A stretch of DNA of 64,000 bases from NCBI RefSeq assembly GCF_008831285.2, contig NC_045148.1, positions 9,243,001-9,307,000 on the forward strand, given 5' to 3'. Position 1 is the stretch's first letter. Each line of letters begins with the position of its first letter. Below are positions 25,001 to 37,800 of the stretch, piece after piece. Source of the DNA: Nymphaea colorata (Eukaryota; Streptophyta; Magnoliopsida; Nymphaeales; Nymphaeaceae). Made by a program: the position numbers and the translations under genes. Under the pieces are notes generated by a model. It had not been told where the DNA came from and did no database searches. It saw only the letters and a program-made list of their open reading frames with translations.

Positions 25001-27153
25001 CAAATAAACAACAGAAACCTCCCTTGGAAGAGAACGGACACAACAACAGCCATGAGATCTGGACCATAAACCAGAACGTAAGATAGAAACTGGAAAACCA
25101 AGATGTCGTACAGACATAAACCAAGTTTTAAAACATATTAGGAAATAACCAGAAAATTTGGTGCCAGAAAGCAACAGAAATACTAGTCTTAAAGTCTGCA
25201 GTGAGTGGACAATCATCATAGTCTTCCATCGACATATAGAAATGAAAACGAGCAATCAGCACTACATGTTTAGAACTAACAATTAATAGTGTGCTTTCCT
25301 AGGATTTCTCTTGCAAATAGTATGTTTTTCCTACAATCCCTTTTCACATCAAATGACATCTCAGTACCTGTGTTTGTGTGGTGGCGATTTCAAATGCACG
25401 CTTTAGGACAGTGATGCTTGAGTGGAACCCCGCATTACTGGTATCCAATGGGCTCATAGGGATTGAACCGGATGATGGTGAATGCTGCCCACCAGCTTCA
25501 GATGTAGATTCACCCTTATACATGGATGCTGCGGCTGGTGGCAGCACCACATATGATTCATCCATAGCCTTCCCAGTTTCGCTCTCCACAGCAGAGCTTG
25601 GAGTGTCTGGAGAAGAACCTGCCTTTGGTGCAGCACATGGACTAGTAGGATTAGCAGGCCCTGAAACAGCGTTCTTAGACAAAGTTGTACCACTACGAGG
25701 ACGAGGAGGAATTCCAACTGCCTGATTCTTTTGATTTGGTAGAATGACAAAAGAATGATCCATGCGCATTGAAGCCAACATGCTCCCTGCTCCTTGAGTC
25801 GAGGCTGCATGCAAGCCTGAAGGCATTTCCCAAAATCTACTATGATCAAGGAACAGGATAATAGAGTATGAGCAGCAGAAATGTATGTTTCAACTGTTTA
25901 TGGTTCCATAAGGCAGAAATGTATGTTTACAATTGTTTATGGTTCCATAAGACGGTAAAATCGGCAGGATATTTAAGCAGCAGGACAATGCTACAAATAG
26001 GATGAAAGGGAAGTCCTGATCATAGAAATCAGTATGATGCCAAAGATAACTTAGAGATATAGCTAGGAACAAAAAAAAGCAAAATGTTCTCAATCTCATT
26101 TTCAAGAAATATAACTAGTGCAAATTTTTTGGGTAGAGCTTGGACCATGTTGATTGTGAGATTCAGATACCAATTATCAAGGCAGGAGATTAATAAGTAC
26201 ACTGTTTACACAGTCTGTGTGCACTTCAAAGTTTAAACTCAACAAGCTTGAATCATTTTGATTCTATAAATATCTGCAATGGTTTAGTGAACTCTGGTAC
26301 ACTTCAAGTCTCTTCAATAAGGGATATTGGTTATATGGCTTCCATACACTTGACATTCATTCATTTTTTTTTTTTTCAATTTATGGATTCCAATGTTGAC
26401 CTGTAAGCTTAACATACTGCAGATCTCTTTCATCACTTGCAAGTAGTGAAAAATGTCAATAATGGCTAAAAATTGATGCAAGACATTAATGCTTTGTATA
26501 AGTCAAAAACAGAAGGCAGGGAGTTCATTATTTTGAGCAAGAAAGAGAGCCCACTAAACAACATCAAAATTCATAAAATAAAAAATATTCAAACATTTGC
26601 AGTGTGTGGAGAGCACAGAACATTCCTCATTGTCTAGAGTTAAAGTTTGCTGGGCTTTATCTCTTTTGTGTACTTGATATCCACACACAAGTGCTTCTTA
26701 TTTCCAAGCAAGGTACTTGTTGATAACTTGTCAACTGTCTTACTGTTGCCAGTAAAGCTTCATCAGTGTAGTCCATGTGTGGCCCAAAACATCTAAGGGC
26801 AGCTAGTAAAGCTTCATAAAATTTATTGCCAATTCAAAAGATCCCAGAAATCAAGGTAAGCTATGTAACAAAAGCTCTTCAAGTAGGTTACCCCACCCAT
26901 GTCGCACTCACACTGGTGCTTGTACTGTTCCCAGTCACCAAATTTAACTGCCAGCTGTGACAAGTGCAGCCTCCTACATATATGCACATTAGACTAGAGT
27001 ACTAGAGTTCAACGTGAATTTGGTGTTTTTGTGTCATAAATTCATAGCTTCATTAGTTTAGTTATAAAAAATTAAATTTCTTGCTATAATCACTTCCTAA
27101 CTAACTAATTAGTTGCTTTAGCATTTAGGTACTTACCACTATGTAATTCATTT

Positions 27154-27223
<70 letters not shown>

Positions 27224-27496
27224 CCATGGGCACTACCCTCCAGTCGGAATTGGGAATGTAAAGGCTGAAGGATGTCCTGTGTCTGAGAGAGAGAGATAGA
27301 GAAGGAGATATAGAGAGTGGTTGTTAGCATCCAAACATTTGAGAGAGAGAGATAAAGAGAGTGGTTGTTAGCATCCAAACATCAAATCCAAGCACGTCAA
27401 AAAGCGTACTTGTATACATTTTTTTATTAAAACACATATTAACCCATGAAGTTTTTCATGGCATGTGAACCCTGGATTTTAAAATGGTCCAAAAAA

Positions 27497-27548
<52 letters not shown>

Positions 27549-28835
27549 GAACACAAGGAGACACAACATACACACTCATACACATACACCACGTATACAT
27601 ACATACACATTTTTTAATTATCCGGTAAATAATAGTTGTGGTCTTATTGGCCAGCATTAGGAATAAAGCAATTTGTTCGCTCATCAGTAACTGCATAGTC
27701 GACTAATTCGTACACCAATAAACCCACCCACCCACCCTCTCTCAAACACTCTCTCCTTTCTTACAGTCTTCCTCTCCCAAGCTCTTCTTTTTCCCATTCT
27801 ACTCCTTTCCTCTTCCTCTTTTCAGTGTTGAAGATGGAAGACGCAGTCTTCTTCCTTGGAGTTGGATAAATGCATTCAAGTTTTGTATCATTTCAACTTT
27901 ATCAGATGTCTCTGAAGAGATGCATTCAAGTTCTGTAATTATTCATACCAAGAGTAACTACAGTTACTAGGCATGCATTAAGGAATAAAGCAATAATTTG
28001 TTGCTCACCCTTCAGTAAATGCATGCTTGATTAATTCTGATCAAACACAAGAAAGTCAACTTCATTTTAAACAAATAATCGTCAAAGGCAAAGAAAGTTT
28101 AATATGAAAAAGCAATAAGAAATTTGAAAATGGTTCAAATTTTTCTTAAGACCAGACAAATTCTGAAATATGACTCATTTGGCAACTCCCAGTTCCACTC
28201 AAGCCCAAGTCCGACCCACACTTATATGCGAATGAATTTGGGTGGACGGAAGACGGGAATACAGACACACGTAAACTAAAACTAACTAAAGAACTGCCAC
28301 AACTGGCGAAACCCAGGTGAAAATAAAAAGGATCCTCCAGAAAAAAAGCTAAATAAATCTTTTGAAATCCAGCAAAGTGCCACAGACAAAACCCAAAAAC
28401 CGGAACAGGAATAATATTGGGTTTTTTCAGCCTTAAATTGGCTGAAACCGTTCACAGTTGCGTGAGAACGTAAACCAAATAAAATACCAACTTATGACTC
28501 GTCAACAAGGTGATATCAGGGATAAATAGTTCGAAAATTGAAGCGTAAAAAGTGGATGTCCAAGATCAACGCCATCAACAGCATCTCAAGAAATAAGGAA
28601 ATTAAAAACCAGAAGAAGAAGAAGAAGCAGGGAGCGTAATCATTAATGAGTTACAAAAGGAATCCTCACCAAAGCGCGAGGACTCGGTAAGCAACCTGTC
28701 GGGGTAGGACTCGACGCCAACGATATAGAGAGGGTGGCGGCAGCTTTGACAGGCCCATCTCGGCAGGGATGGATCGAGAGGGATGCCTCCCTTTTTATCG
28801 GCACCCCCGACCGATTGCTCTTCCTTTGTCATCAT
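19032..28835 (-). CDS. ATG6: Beclin-1 / autophagy protein 6
   Basis: Beclin-1/ATG6 is the regulatory subunit of the class III PI3-kinase (VPS34-VPS15) complex that makes PI3P for autophagosome formation and vacuolar sorting; in plants it is also needed for pollen germination. Ten exons (minus strand, 5' to 3'): 28670-28835, 25368-25816, 24667-24837, 24386-24510, 23017-23065, 22530-22688, 21775-21860, 20659-20730, 19765-19914, 19032-19281. All phases join, giving 558 residues, slightly longer than Arabidopsis ATG6. Visible marks are an N-terminal CxxC (C29, C32 in WACQSC), a low-complexity linker, CLECM at about 211-215, a coiled coil to about residue 320, then the BARA fold with [31 protein letters not shown] and [17 protein letters not shown]. 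Intron 1 is about 2.85 kb. ATG is doubled at the start; either Met could serve. Confidence 0.97.
20731..21774 (-). other. ATG6 intron 7, U12-type (minor spliceosome)
   Basis: On the minus strand the intron starts GTATCCTTAT, matching the U12 donor. CCTTAAC at 20744-20750 matches the U12 branch point about 13 bases before the acceptor TTTCAG. It is a GT-AG class U12 intron; flanking exons join in frame to give the conserved [13 protein letters not shown]. Confidence 0.85.
23366..23575. mobile_element. GTATCG-word element inside ATG6 intron 4
   Basis: About 210 bp packed with GTATCG/CGATAC and TATCGTA words in both orientations. It begins GTGTTGTA and ends TACAAC (inverted). Flanks CTTAAATCA (left) and CTTAAATAT (right) look like a 9-bp target duplication with two mismatches. 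Non-coding. A degraded relative lies at 46978-47130. Confidence 0.6.
24899..25112. repeat. Tandem duplication in ATG6 intron 2
   Basis: A unit of roughly 110 bp occurs twice. Each copy runs from CAGAARCCTCCCTTGGAA to GATAGAAACTGGAAAACCAA. Both are intronic. Confidence 0.85.
25880..25953. repeat. Short tandem duplication in ATG6 intron 1
   Basis: AGAAATGTATGTTT followed by TGTTTATGGTTCCATAAG is repeated twice, with a unit of about 38 bp. Intronic. Confidence 0.8.
27156..27223. repeat. Compound (CT)n(TA)n microsatellite in ATG6 intron 1
   Basis: A CT run of about 45 bases passes directly into a TA run of about 22 bases. It lies inside the first intron of ATG6. Confidence 0.95.
27286..27384. 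repeat. 48-bp tandem duplication in ATG6 intron 1
   Basis: GAGAGAGAGATA...GAGAGTGGTTGTTAGCATCC followed by AAACAT is present twice in succession. Intronic. Confidence 0.8.
27500..27544. repeat. (TC)n microsatellite in ATG6 intron 1
   Basis: A perfect TC dinucleotide run of about 22 units in the first intron of ATG6. Confidence 0.95.
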
Positions 28836-29424
28836 CTACTCGAATTCCCCACGCTTTCCCCTCTTCCTGCACCCAATTCTTCTCCTTCGAATCCCGCTTC
28901 GCTGCTTCTCCGTTTGGTGCCCAATCTTGCCCCCTTTGGCGCGCAATCTCTCTCTCCCTGCCTCGCTCTATCTCTCTCTCTTCTTTCTGTGGAAGTTTTA
29001 CTTTGCCTTGTTTTCCCGTCTTTCCGTTACTCTGACGAACTCCGCAAGTCTTGTTCATGGAATGATATCGCAACATTTGAAAAGCAAACCGATTTTTATC
29101 TGAAATTCACCGAAAAATATCGGCTTGTGGACACTAGCACGTACGGGTTGAACTTTCAATTTATGTAACAGGAATTTAATATAATCCCACGAGGGACCTT
29201 CCAATTAAGAACTTACCCGTCAACTCCATGCTCAGGTTTGTTGTTGAGTGCTGCTTAATCCATCAGCCCTAACTTTCTGTTTCAAAATAATTTTAATCTG
29301 CCCATGCCGTATCTTTTAGAGTGTTTCTTTATTATATGAGCCCTTGAGGTGCACTAGGTGGATTTAATTAAAGGATCATGGGCCATTTGGCAATAGAAAT
29401 AGTGGCATATTATTTTATGTATTT

Positions 29425-29615
29425 GTTCCTAGGGGCGAAGCTAGAAATTTTTTTTTATGAGAAGGGTGAAATTAAAGTTTCTAAATTTTGACTAGAGTTG
29501 AAATATCATTTTTCAAAATTTTTATATAAAACAAGTGAAATTTTTTAAAATTTACATGTAAATTTTAAAAAAAATTAAGGTGAGGTCAGAGCCCATGTGA
29601 GCCTTACCTTCTCTC
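29425..29615. mobile_element. Degraded relative of the AGGGGCGGAG element
   Basis: Starts TAGGGGCGAAGCTAGAA, contains repeated AAAATTTT and ACATGTAAATTTTAAAAAA, and ends near GGTCAGAGCCCATG. It shares ACATGYAAATTTTAAAAAA with the copy at 11674-11853 in inverted sense. Boundaries are approximate. Confidence 0.4.
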
Positions 29616-30132
29616 TCTACTCTAAGATTGCTACAGATTTATAAAACATTGTAACAAAATGTTTTATGAAAACATTGTTCCTTTTATCCAATGACCAGGA
29701 TAACAACTCACAAGGCCTATTCCCTAGAAGATCTTTTCTTGGGATTGTTCTAAAAGAGCCTAAAAGTATAATGCAGGTTGATTGTCATTTATACCTATAG
29801 AAAACCAATCAACTATGAGGTGAATTTAAGCCACTCATCCACAAAAGTATAGCAGGCTTGGGCTAGGGCAAGTTCCCTAGTAACTAGTTAATAAATCTCA
29901 ATATTATGCTCCCTCTACAAAAAACTTTCATTATTATATGCAGTAACCAGCAGTTGTCGGTTATTTACAAACTAATACTCCAATACTAACTTGATTTAGT
30001 ATGCGATTTTGACTGTGAGTTGGCAAAAAATAACATAAACCCTGTGAATCTCTAAAAGGCTTCTAGTTGTATCATCGTCCAAATGGTTCATATTCACATT
30101 GATTTATACAGATGTTATTTATGAAGCCTTCG

Positions 30133-30262
30133 GACCGCATTTTGGGCAGGTTGGACTCATTTGAAGCTGGTTGAGAAGGCAAACAAGGAGATCCTGTCTG
30201 CTTCTTCCAGCTTAGCTGAACAGTGCAAGAAGGATGGAATTACTACTGCAGCCATTTAGAGA
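30133..30262 (+). pseudogene. Unidentified coding-like fragment ended by a stop
   Basis: One frame reads RTAFWAGWTHLKLVEKAN then KEILSASSSLAEQCKKDG and ITTAAI before an in-frame TAG. The amino-acid composition is protein-like and amphipathic. There is no start codon and no credible splice sites in this frame, and the surroundings are repeats. I do not recognise the parent gene; it may be an exon relic or chance. Confidence 0.25.
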
Positions 30263-30586
30263 CTCCGAATTAAGTTAAACAAATGACAGCATTTTTTCTA
30301 GAAATAAAGAGCTTTGGTTTTTCCCTTAAAGGTGTGTGCCCACTCCCATATTGGGCTCGGGCTTCTAATTTGATAACCAGTCACTTAACAGCCTCTTTTA
30401 TAAGTTTTCCAAGATTTTCCACAATCTTATACATAGAACTGAACTTTTCATTTGAGTTCATGGATGCAAAGTACATGGTTTCCTTATTTTGAAGTTTTCA
30501 AAAAGTTAACAGTCTATACGTAGTCGCTTGTTATCAATCTCACATATGCCTGATGACAAAGACTGTAATATAACCCGTGTCCTTCA

Positions 30587-30668
30587 GTTGTTCCAATCGC
30601 ATGTCAGCTGTCCAAACAAGGAGCACAGTTGTTCCAGTCACATGTCAGCTGTCCAAACAAGCAGCAAG
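30587..30668. repeat. 41-bp tandem repeat, two copies
   Basis: GTTGTTCCARTCRCATGTCA followed by GCTGTCCAAACAAG occurs twice with a 41-bp period. Non-coding. Confidence 0.9.
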
Positions 30669-31860
30669 CATTTGCCTTGTGCTTATACCCACAGACACAC
30701 ACACACACATACACACCATGTCACTGTGTCCAAGACAAACAAGACATTGATGTTAGTAGAGCCGGAAGGGCATCTCCGTCCATTCTCAAATTCAGAATGT
30801 GAAAAATACGTTGATGAAGGTCAATTTAGTCCTTTATCAAATTCACAATCTGGAACCTTTTTTGTCACCTGCCAAAAATTTTATGTAGCATTCACACCTC
30901 AAACTTATCAAAATGTGGACCTTGTTCATGTATGCCATCATCCTATCAGGATCAAGATCAAAGTGGGAACATACGTCAGTTCTCTAGCCCTCAGATATGC
31001 ATGATAGTTGATGTAAATATATCAGAGAGGCAAACGAACAACTTGCATATTTGGTATTTCCTTCAATTATGATTAATGGTGGCAGAACCAACAAGTTTGT
31101 CTTATGCCCTGGTGTTAAAATTTGACCTCCCCAATTCCACAAATCACTGCAAGTAAAGAATTCTGAATCCTAGATGACATGGTTTGCCGTCTGAAATAAG
31201 AGTCCCGGATTAATACCCAAGACATTTGGCAATCGAAGAAGAGAATTCTTGGTGCATGGCCCCGAACTGCAGAGGATGGTAAAGGTCCGACAATCTCTCA
31301 ACACAGAACAAAGAAGCCACAGTAGTAACTCTCGAAACAAACGATTTATAAGAATAGCATTTCATTCTCTGAATTGACAAAATTTTCAGTTATTAATTTA
31401 CAAAAACCATTATCACTTCATGATACAAGGAATTGCTGACATTGTTGAAAAAAATATAATAATAAACTGCATGTATCTTGTCTTCTCATCGTCAAAATCT
31501 GCACCCACGAAAACTTTAACCAGCAACTGGCTTCAAACAGTGGATCAGTAGCGTAAAACACTTTTGCCATTTTACCGCATCTATTGACTATAATCACGAA
31601 CTGTCCTTCCCTGGAAGCAAGTTTGCAAAATGAAAGTCTTTATGCATAGACAGTTGTTAAAAACTTAAAAGCATTGAGAAACAAACCGCAATAATTCAGG
31701 ATTCAGTTCAAATTCTTCAATAGAAAGACTCTAAAACAAGCCTTCTTTTTACATATAGCTTCAATTGTCTAATTAAATCCAATGTGGATGACTTCAAAAC
31801 TTATCTAAGTCAAGCATGGACCGGACATCACTACCCAGCACCAAAAGACTGAAAAAGCCA

Positions 31861-34800
31861 TTAAGAAAGTTTACCGTCTACACGAGGTAAAGGTGCTTTA
31901 TTCACCATCTTTCTAGCAGACTCGGCTGCAAAGACATTCAGAGAAGTTGCCAAGTCAGTTGAATAACAATTTATACAACCAGTTGCAAAGCACACACACA
32001 CACACACAGAAAGAGAGAGAGAGAGAGAGGAAGCTTCAAACAGAACACACCTTTGAATTTTCTCTTCTTCTTCGCTCTCCTCCTTTTTCTGTCAGCTTGA
32101 GTGAGCTCTCCCTCCTCTTTAATATCACCTTTACCAGCAAATACCTCTTCAGGAGCGAGCATAGCAGCATCTGATACTGCCAAGGGTGCGACCTGCAAGC
32201 AGAATATGAATTGAATCATTTCATACAAGATCCTAAAAAGAACACCAATATCAAACTCTCCCAAGTCACAACTAACCTCTTCCATTGCTAGAGCAGGTAC
32301 ATTTGTTTGTATTGACATGTCCTCAATAACCTGTTAAAGCATGTCACCTTAAGACACTCATGGGACAAAAAAGAATCACCGTAGAACACACAAAGATCAT
32401 ATTTTCTGCTTACTGGCTTTGGAGCAAAGTGAAAATGAGACAGAGCGTCCAACTTCAGACACAATTTCTTGAATAAGAGACTTGCCTGCTCAGACAGAAG
32501 GCAGTCAGTTTGGATGACCATAACTTCAGGCACAACCACTAAGCTAAAAGCACAGTACAGGAAGTAGAATAGATTCATTTATTATTTAGCTGTACATGAA
32601 ATTTAAACGCAAACTTGCACGCCTTCCCCACGTCCACCTACTTTAAGTCTATGAGATAAGAAAGCCTTTTCAGTACGCACCAAAAATAAAATTCCTGAAA
32701 TGCTCAAAAGGCAGTCACAGATAAAATTCATATAAATCATTCAGTGAATTGGTAAAGATCCACTAGGCTCAAAAAGAGGAAGAGAATAATATTCTCCATC
32801 ACTTTAATCGAGTACAAACTACAAAGCATTACCAACCCACTGAAACCCCAGTCCCCCCATCCCCAGCTGGGAAGAAGCTCAAGTGTTTATCTGGATGCAG
32901 ATTTGGACACACCACTTCTTGAATATTTATCAGCAGTTCCAGATGAACAACTAGAAAGAATTCAAGCACTAAACAATAACACAACCTTGAAAACCACTAT
33001 CTTGCTGAAACATTGTTCAATATGTGCAATTTTCTACCAAAACCACCAATGCATGTCACAAATACAAGCATGTACACCAAGTGATCCAGCGGATTTTTAA
33101 GGGATGGATAATCAAGAAGAATTCGTTTTTTGGAAGCAAAAAGTAAATTTAGATCAAAAGATTCAGTTTCTGCACACAAAAGAACGTGTTGGCACACTGT
33201 GGGCCCATCTACAATTTAAAGGCATTTCAAGCTAGCAGTCCTCAATTTCCAAATGTGGGAGAAGAATGGAAGATGGCAAAGTTTCAAAAGAATACTTTGA
33301 CAATGACACTCACTTAGATACAGGTGCGTGCACAGGACCTAGATCAGTTAGAGGATCATCGCATGCACATCCAAAAAATGTTTTAGTATAAAAAATGTTT
33401 TGGTATAAAATGTAGACTGTCCACTATGAACAAAAACTTAAAGCATGTAGTAGATACATATCTAACAAACAAAATTTTAAAAATATTGCTATAATAAAAA
33501 GTATGTTTTTCGTATATCAAGCAAAAATAACAAATACTTGGAAGAACAGATTATAAACTAGGTAGAAGTCGATTTAAAACCCAGACAACCCGTACTCAAG
33601 AAAACCCAGAACCAGAAGTGCAAAACATTTTGGTTGTGATTTTCATTTTCCTGATTTTAGCTATACTGACCCCACTACAAATCCCTTTTCCAATGTACTC
33701 AATTGATAACTGAAACAAATCCAACATGTTTGCACCCTCATCCTGCCATCCACCACCAGTGCAGGTATAAGACCAGCACAGAGACCCGGTACTAGCAAGC
33801 ACCTTACATTGATAGAGTTCAGCAGGTATTAACTACTTTCATAGGGTAGTTTAAGTAAATTATAGTTACTCAGCCAGCTTAATTTAATTAGATACACAGA
33901 AACATACTTCAACCATGAAAAAATGAAAACAGCTCATCCTAGGTCCTTGATTATGAGTACAGCTCTATAAGATCATGAAACAACATCTAGTTTGCAACTG
34001 GTTCTTCTGGGGTTAATACTGATGGCCATTCATCCATATTCAAACCAGATAGTGCCATTAAGTGATCCACTATAAGATATATTAGGCACATGACCCATCA
34101 CCAGAGGGAAGAGGGGCATGGTGGTTAGGGAGAGAGAGATCTGAAAGCTCACCTCTTTCTTCAGTTCATCCCTAAAAGGCAAAGGAGTAGGAGCAAGGCC
34201 AGTCTTTTGCATATACTCTTCCTGTCAAGGAGATGCAAAAGTATTACTGCCAAATTATACTAAAAATAGGTAACTTTAGCCAATTCTGGATAAGCATTTT
34301 CTGGAAAAAGGAATATCCACCACAAAAACAAGAGTGAAAAACATATACCTCATAAATTTCTGCGAGACCCTTCTGGCTTTTGTTTTCATCCTGCAAACCA
34401 TAAAATAACTAAGACTTGATTCTGAATTGAAGTATTGGGTTAATTTTATGCTATCTAAACAAAACATAAATACATAATGCATACCAGCTCTTTCATCTCT
34501 TTTGGTTCCTTGGATCCCAAACTGGCAGTCCTTTGCACATCATCAAAATGTCCCTAAATCATGAGGAAAAAGTTCATCAACAATATATGCAAGAAAAGAA
34601 CCAATATAATATCGCTCAGCTAGTGAGATTATCAAGAAGCAAGCAAACAAAAAATTTCTAGTGGAAAAACTACTATCGGATCATGATTGTGCAAAAGGAG
34701 GATCCACCAAACTTAGATACGACAATCACCGATTCACCATAACTTTATAATACATATTCCACTCTAATGCATATGTCAATATATGCATCCATAGCAACTC

Positions 34801-37800
34801 CACAAGGAAAGAAATTTTTCCAAGGTTTATCACTTGGCCACTCTTGAGTAAAATGAGGATATCATGCTCATGGTTGGACACAAAGCATGTTCCATCACTC
34901 TTAGGTGGGAAGCATAATGTCAACTAAAAATATGCTAAGATGAGCTCTCCATTTCTTTGTTCATCAAGGGTGAATATTGAATAATATATAAAGTATGAAC
35001 ACATAAGTATGAACACATACCAACAATATGCTACCCATGGTTAGACATCAAGCATGTTCATCACTTTTACGTGGGAAGCATGATGTCAGTGAAAAATACA
35101 CAGAGGTGAGTTCTTCAACATATAATGTATCAGCATAGCACAGAAATTCACCCAGACAGATGTTTACCTCAACAATTCTTTGCTTAATCATATCTTCAAG
35201 AGATGCTGTAATCTCTTCAGTGATCACAGGTACTGGCCTCACATTGTGTTCAAAATCTAAATCTACCTCAAGTGCACTATTTTTTGGTCTTTTTGCAGCT
35301 GTAACCTGTACACAGAGACGCATAGCAGCATACATTATAATATAGAGTCATAGAGAAGCATATACAAGGAAGCTGTTGACCAAATCAACAGTGATGTACT
35401 TATTAGCAGAATCAACACTTGATCAGTCTAATTGGACTTGGAATAGCTGTTTTCTTGAGAGAACATCTTTTTTCAAATAGCAAACAGTATAAGCTATGAA
35501 ATTTTGGTGCATGACACACTATGAAGTCTGAACCACAAAGCCTGCTCAAGCAAACACATATTTTCACTAAAAAAAACCCTGTAAATAAATATAAGTTGTG
35601 CTTGATTTGGAAAGAGAGAGAGAGAGAGAGAAGGGATATTTTCAAGAAATAAATAAATACCGATATATAAAGGAGCATAACATGCGTACACATACAGATA
35701 CATTTACAACTTGTGAAGAGAAGAGAATAAAATTGAAACACATAAAACCAAATAGTTCTACATTCCACACCTCTCCCTGCATGGTCCAGATTTTGGGCTC
35801 CAAATTTGCTTTTTCCATTTCTTTTATTTTGGAGCGAACCTTCTCCAGTTGCTTTTCATGAGTTGAAAGGCTTCCTCTTTTCTGGAAAAAGGAAGACAAA
35901 AATAAGCATACTGCTTCTAATCAAGGTCACATTATTGTTCTTTATAACAAGAACACTGCTCAAACACCAATGCGGGAACTGGAAAGTAATTGTTAGCAAG
36001 TTCAGTAACTCAGATCATTTCCAGAATATCAAAAACTGCAACATTATCAAGCCTTATTCATTATATAATGCATGAGAAACAGATGAATAACAGACTTTGC
36101 CGACAAGACAATGTATGCAGGACAGTCTGGACGAAAACTTTTGGGTTATATGTTAGTAACTTAGTTTGGGAGCTTATACAAACAGATGCATCATAGATTT
36201 TAGCAACATTTAAGCACGCTATCCATAAATGCATGAAAAAGATTTCCACCTGCTTATGAGTGTCGGTATCATTTTCCAGATCACCATTAATCAGCAAGTC
36301 TTCTGGTTCACTCAATAACTGCTTATCTGCATCAGCATCTGTACCCTCCTCGTCTGTGCCTAAATCTTCTGACTCAGATAACTGTTTGTTTGCAACCTTT
36401 TTCCTCTTTTTATTACCAAAAAAGTCTTCATATCTGAATGGAATATGAAAATCAATATAAAGGGTGACCTAAAGGCACTGAACAAACAAAACCCCAAGCA
36501 ATGTAAGCAAGCAAAGCTAACAGAGGAAAGATACCACAAAACAAGACAGGGGACATGATAACTAGAACAACATTAGCAGTTGCTGTTGTTTGGCGCTGCT
36601 GCCACTGTTGTTCACCACCCCACTAGAGTGGCATTGGAAGTATTGTGAACAAAATAGACCTAGGAAGGCTTGGACATAACTATCCATATTAAAGACCACT
36701 GAAAAACTTGAAAGGAAATGGCTGAAGGCAAGTCAAGGATTGTCAAACAACAGAAGCCATAACACCAGATACAAGGAAATGGAAAACTCAGATCTCACAA
36801 GGCCAATCTTACATGGTTAGAGTGAACAATAAAGATCAACATTTTAATAAAAGCATGCCAATACATGTCTGTTTGATGTACCAGGAGGCAACTTTAGGCT
36901 CAAAAGAAGCCAAAAATAAGTGCCAATGCATATAGTTACTCAAAAAACTGGGAAATGCTCAGTATTCTACAATAAAAGAAAATTAACAATTAAACATAGA
37001 AATATATGCATAACATATAGAAGGTGCAAAGAAACAAAAAATCACCAGAATAGATCAAGTGAAACCACAGTAACAAGCATTGAAAAGTTTCCTTAAAAAA
37101 CAAAGTTAGAAGTTAGATATCACCTTACATTGACATTTGGTAGCATTCGGATGACACACTCAAAAAAATTGGTTTTGTTAAAATTAGTTTTTAAAAATTG
37201 GTCTTTTGACCAGTTTTGAAAAACTGGTTTTTGTGTTTGGGTAAGATGACCAAAACACATTTTCTAGTGAATAACTTGGGGGAAAACACATTTTCTAGTG
37301 AATAACTTGGGGGGTGCCAGGTCATTCACTCCTTTTTGAGATACAGTTTTTGAAAAAATGAGTTTTGGCAAAACTCATCTTTGCTGTCATCCATACGTGT
37401 CTGAAATGGTGTTTTGAAAGAAAACCATTTTTTACATCCGAAAATTGGTTTTGCAGTGTCATCAAATTAAGTTTTCTTCTTTTTTTAATTTCTATTTTGT
37501 AAAAAATATTAATTTTATGTGTTTTAAGTTAATTTCTTAAACTTTTTTAACCAACAGAAACTCAATAAAGTACATTCTTCCACTTTTTCACAAGAAGCAC
37601 AACATTCAAAATTTCATCATTAGAGAGACCGGCTATGTGTAGAACTACCACCATCACAAATATGTTGATGAAACATGTTCATGCACAGACAGATATACAA
37701 GGAATGCCTTTTGCCGAAGGTCAATGTTTTTGCAAATAAAATGAGTTGTCAACTAATTCCTGAGCCTAATCTCCATACAACATGTTATCATGACTTCCAT

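Larger units (their letters stand above)
28836..31860. other. Region between ATG6 5' end and MPP10 3' end
   Basis: The first 250 bases, CT-rich on the plus strand (GA-rich as leader), are probably the ATG6 leader and promoter. The remainder is AT-rich, with a degraded AGGGGCGGAG-type repeat, a coding-like fragment near 30133, a 41-bp tandem repeat near 30587 with a CA run after it, and the presumed MPP10 3' UTR. An open frame at 30528-31004 spans the tandem repeat and CA run and resembles no protein. Confidence 0.55.

Noticed and set aside
24816-25255. Minus-strand frames of 102 and 140 codons between ATG6 exons 2 and 3
   Set aside because: They fall in ATG6 intron 2 and over its tandem duplication. 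The spliced ATG6 frame skips them and is intact.
30528-31004. 158-codon plus-strand frame
   Set aside because: It spans a 41-bp tandem repeat and a CA microsatellite (His-Thr repeats) and shows no conserved motif or splice signals.
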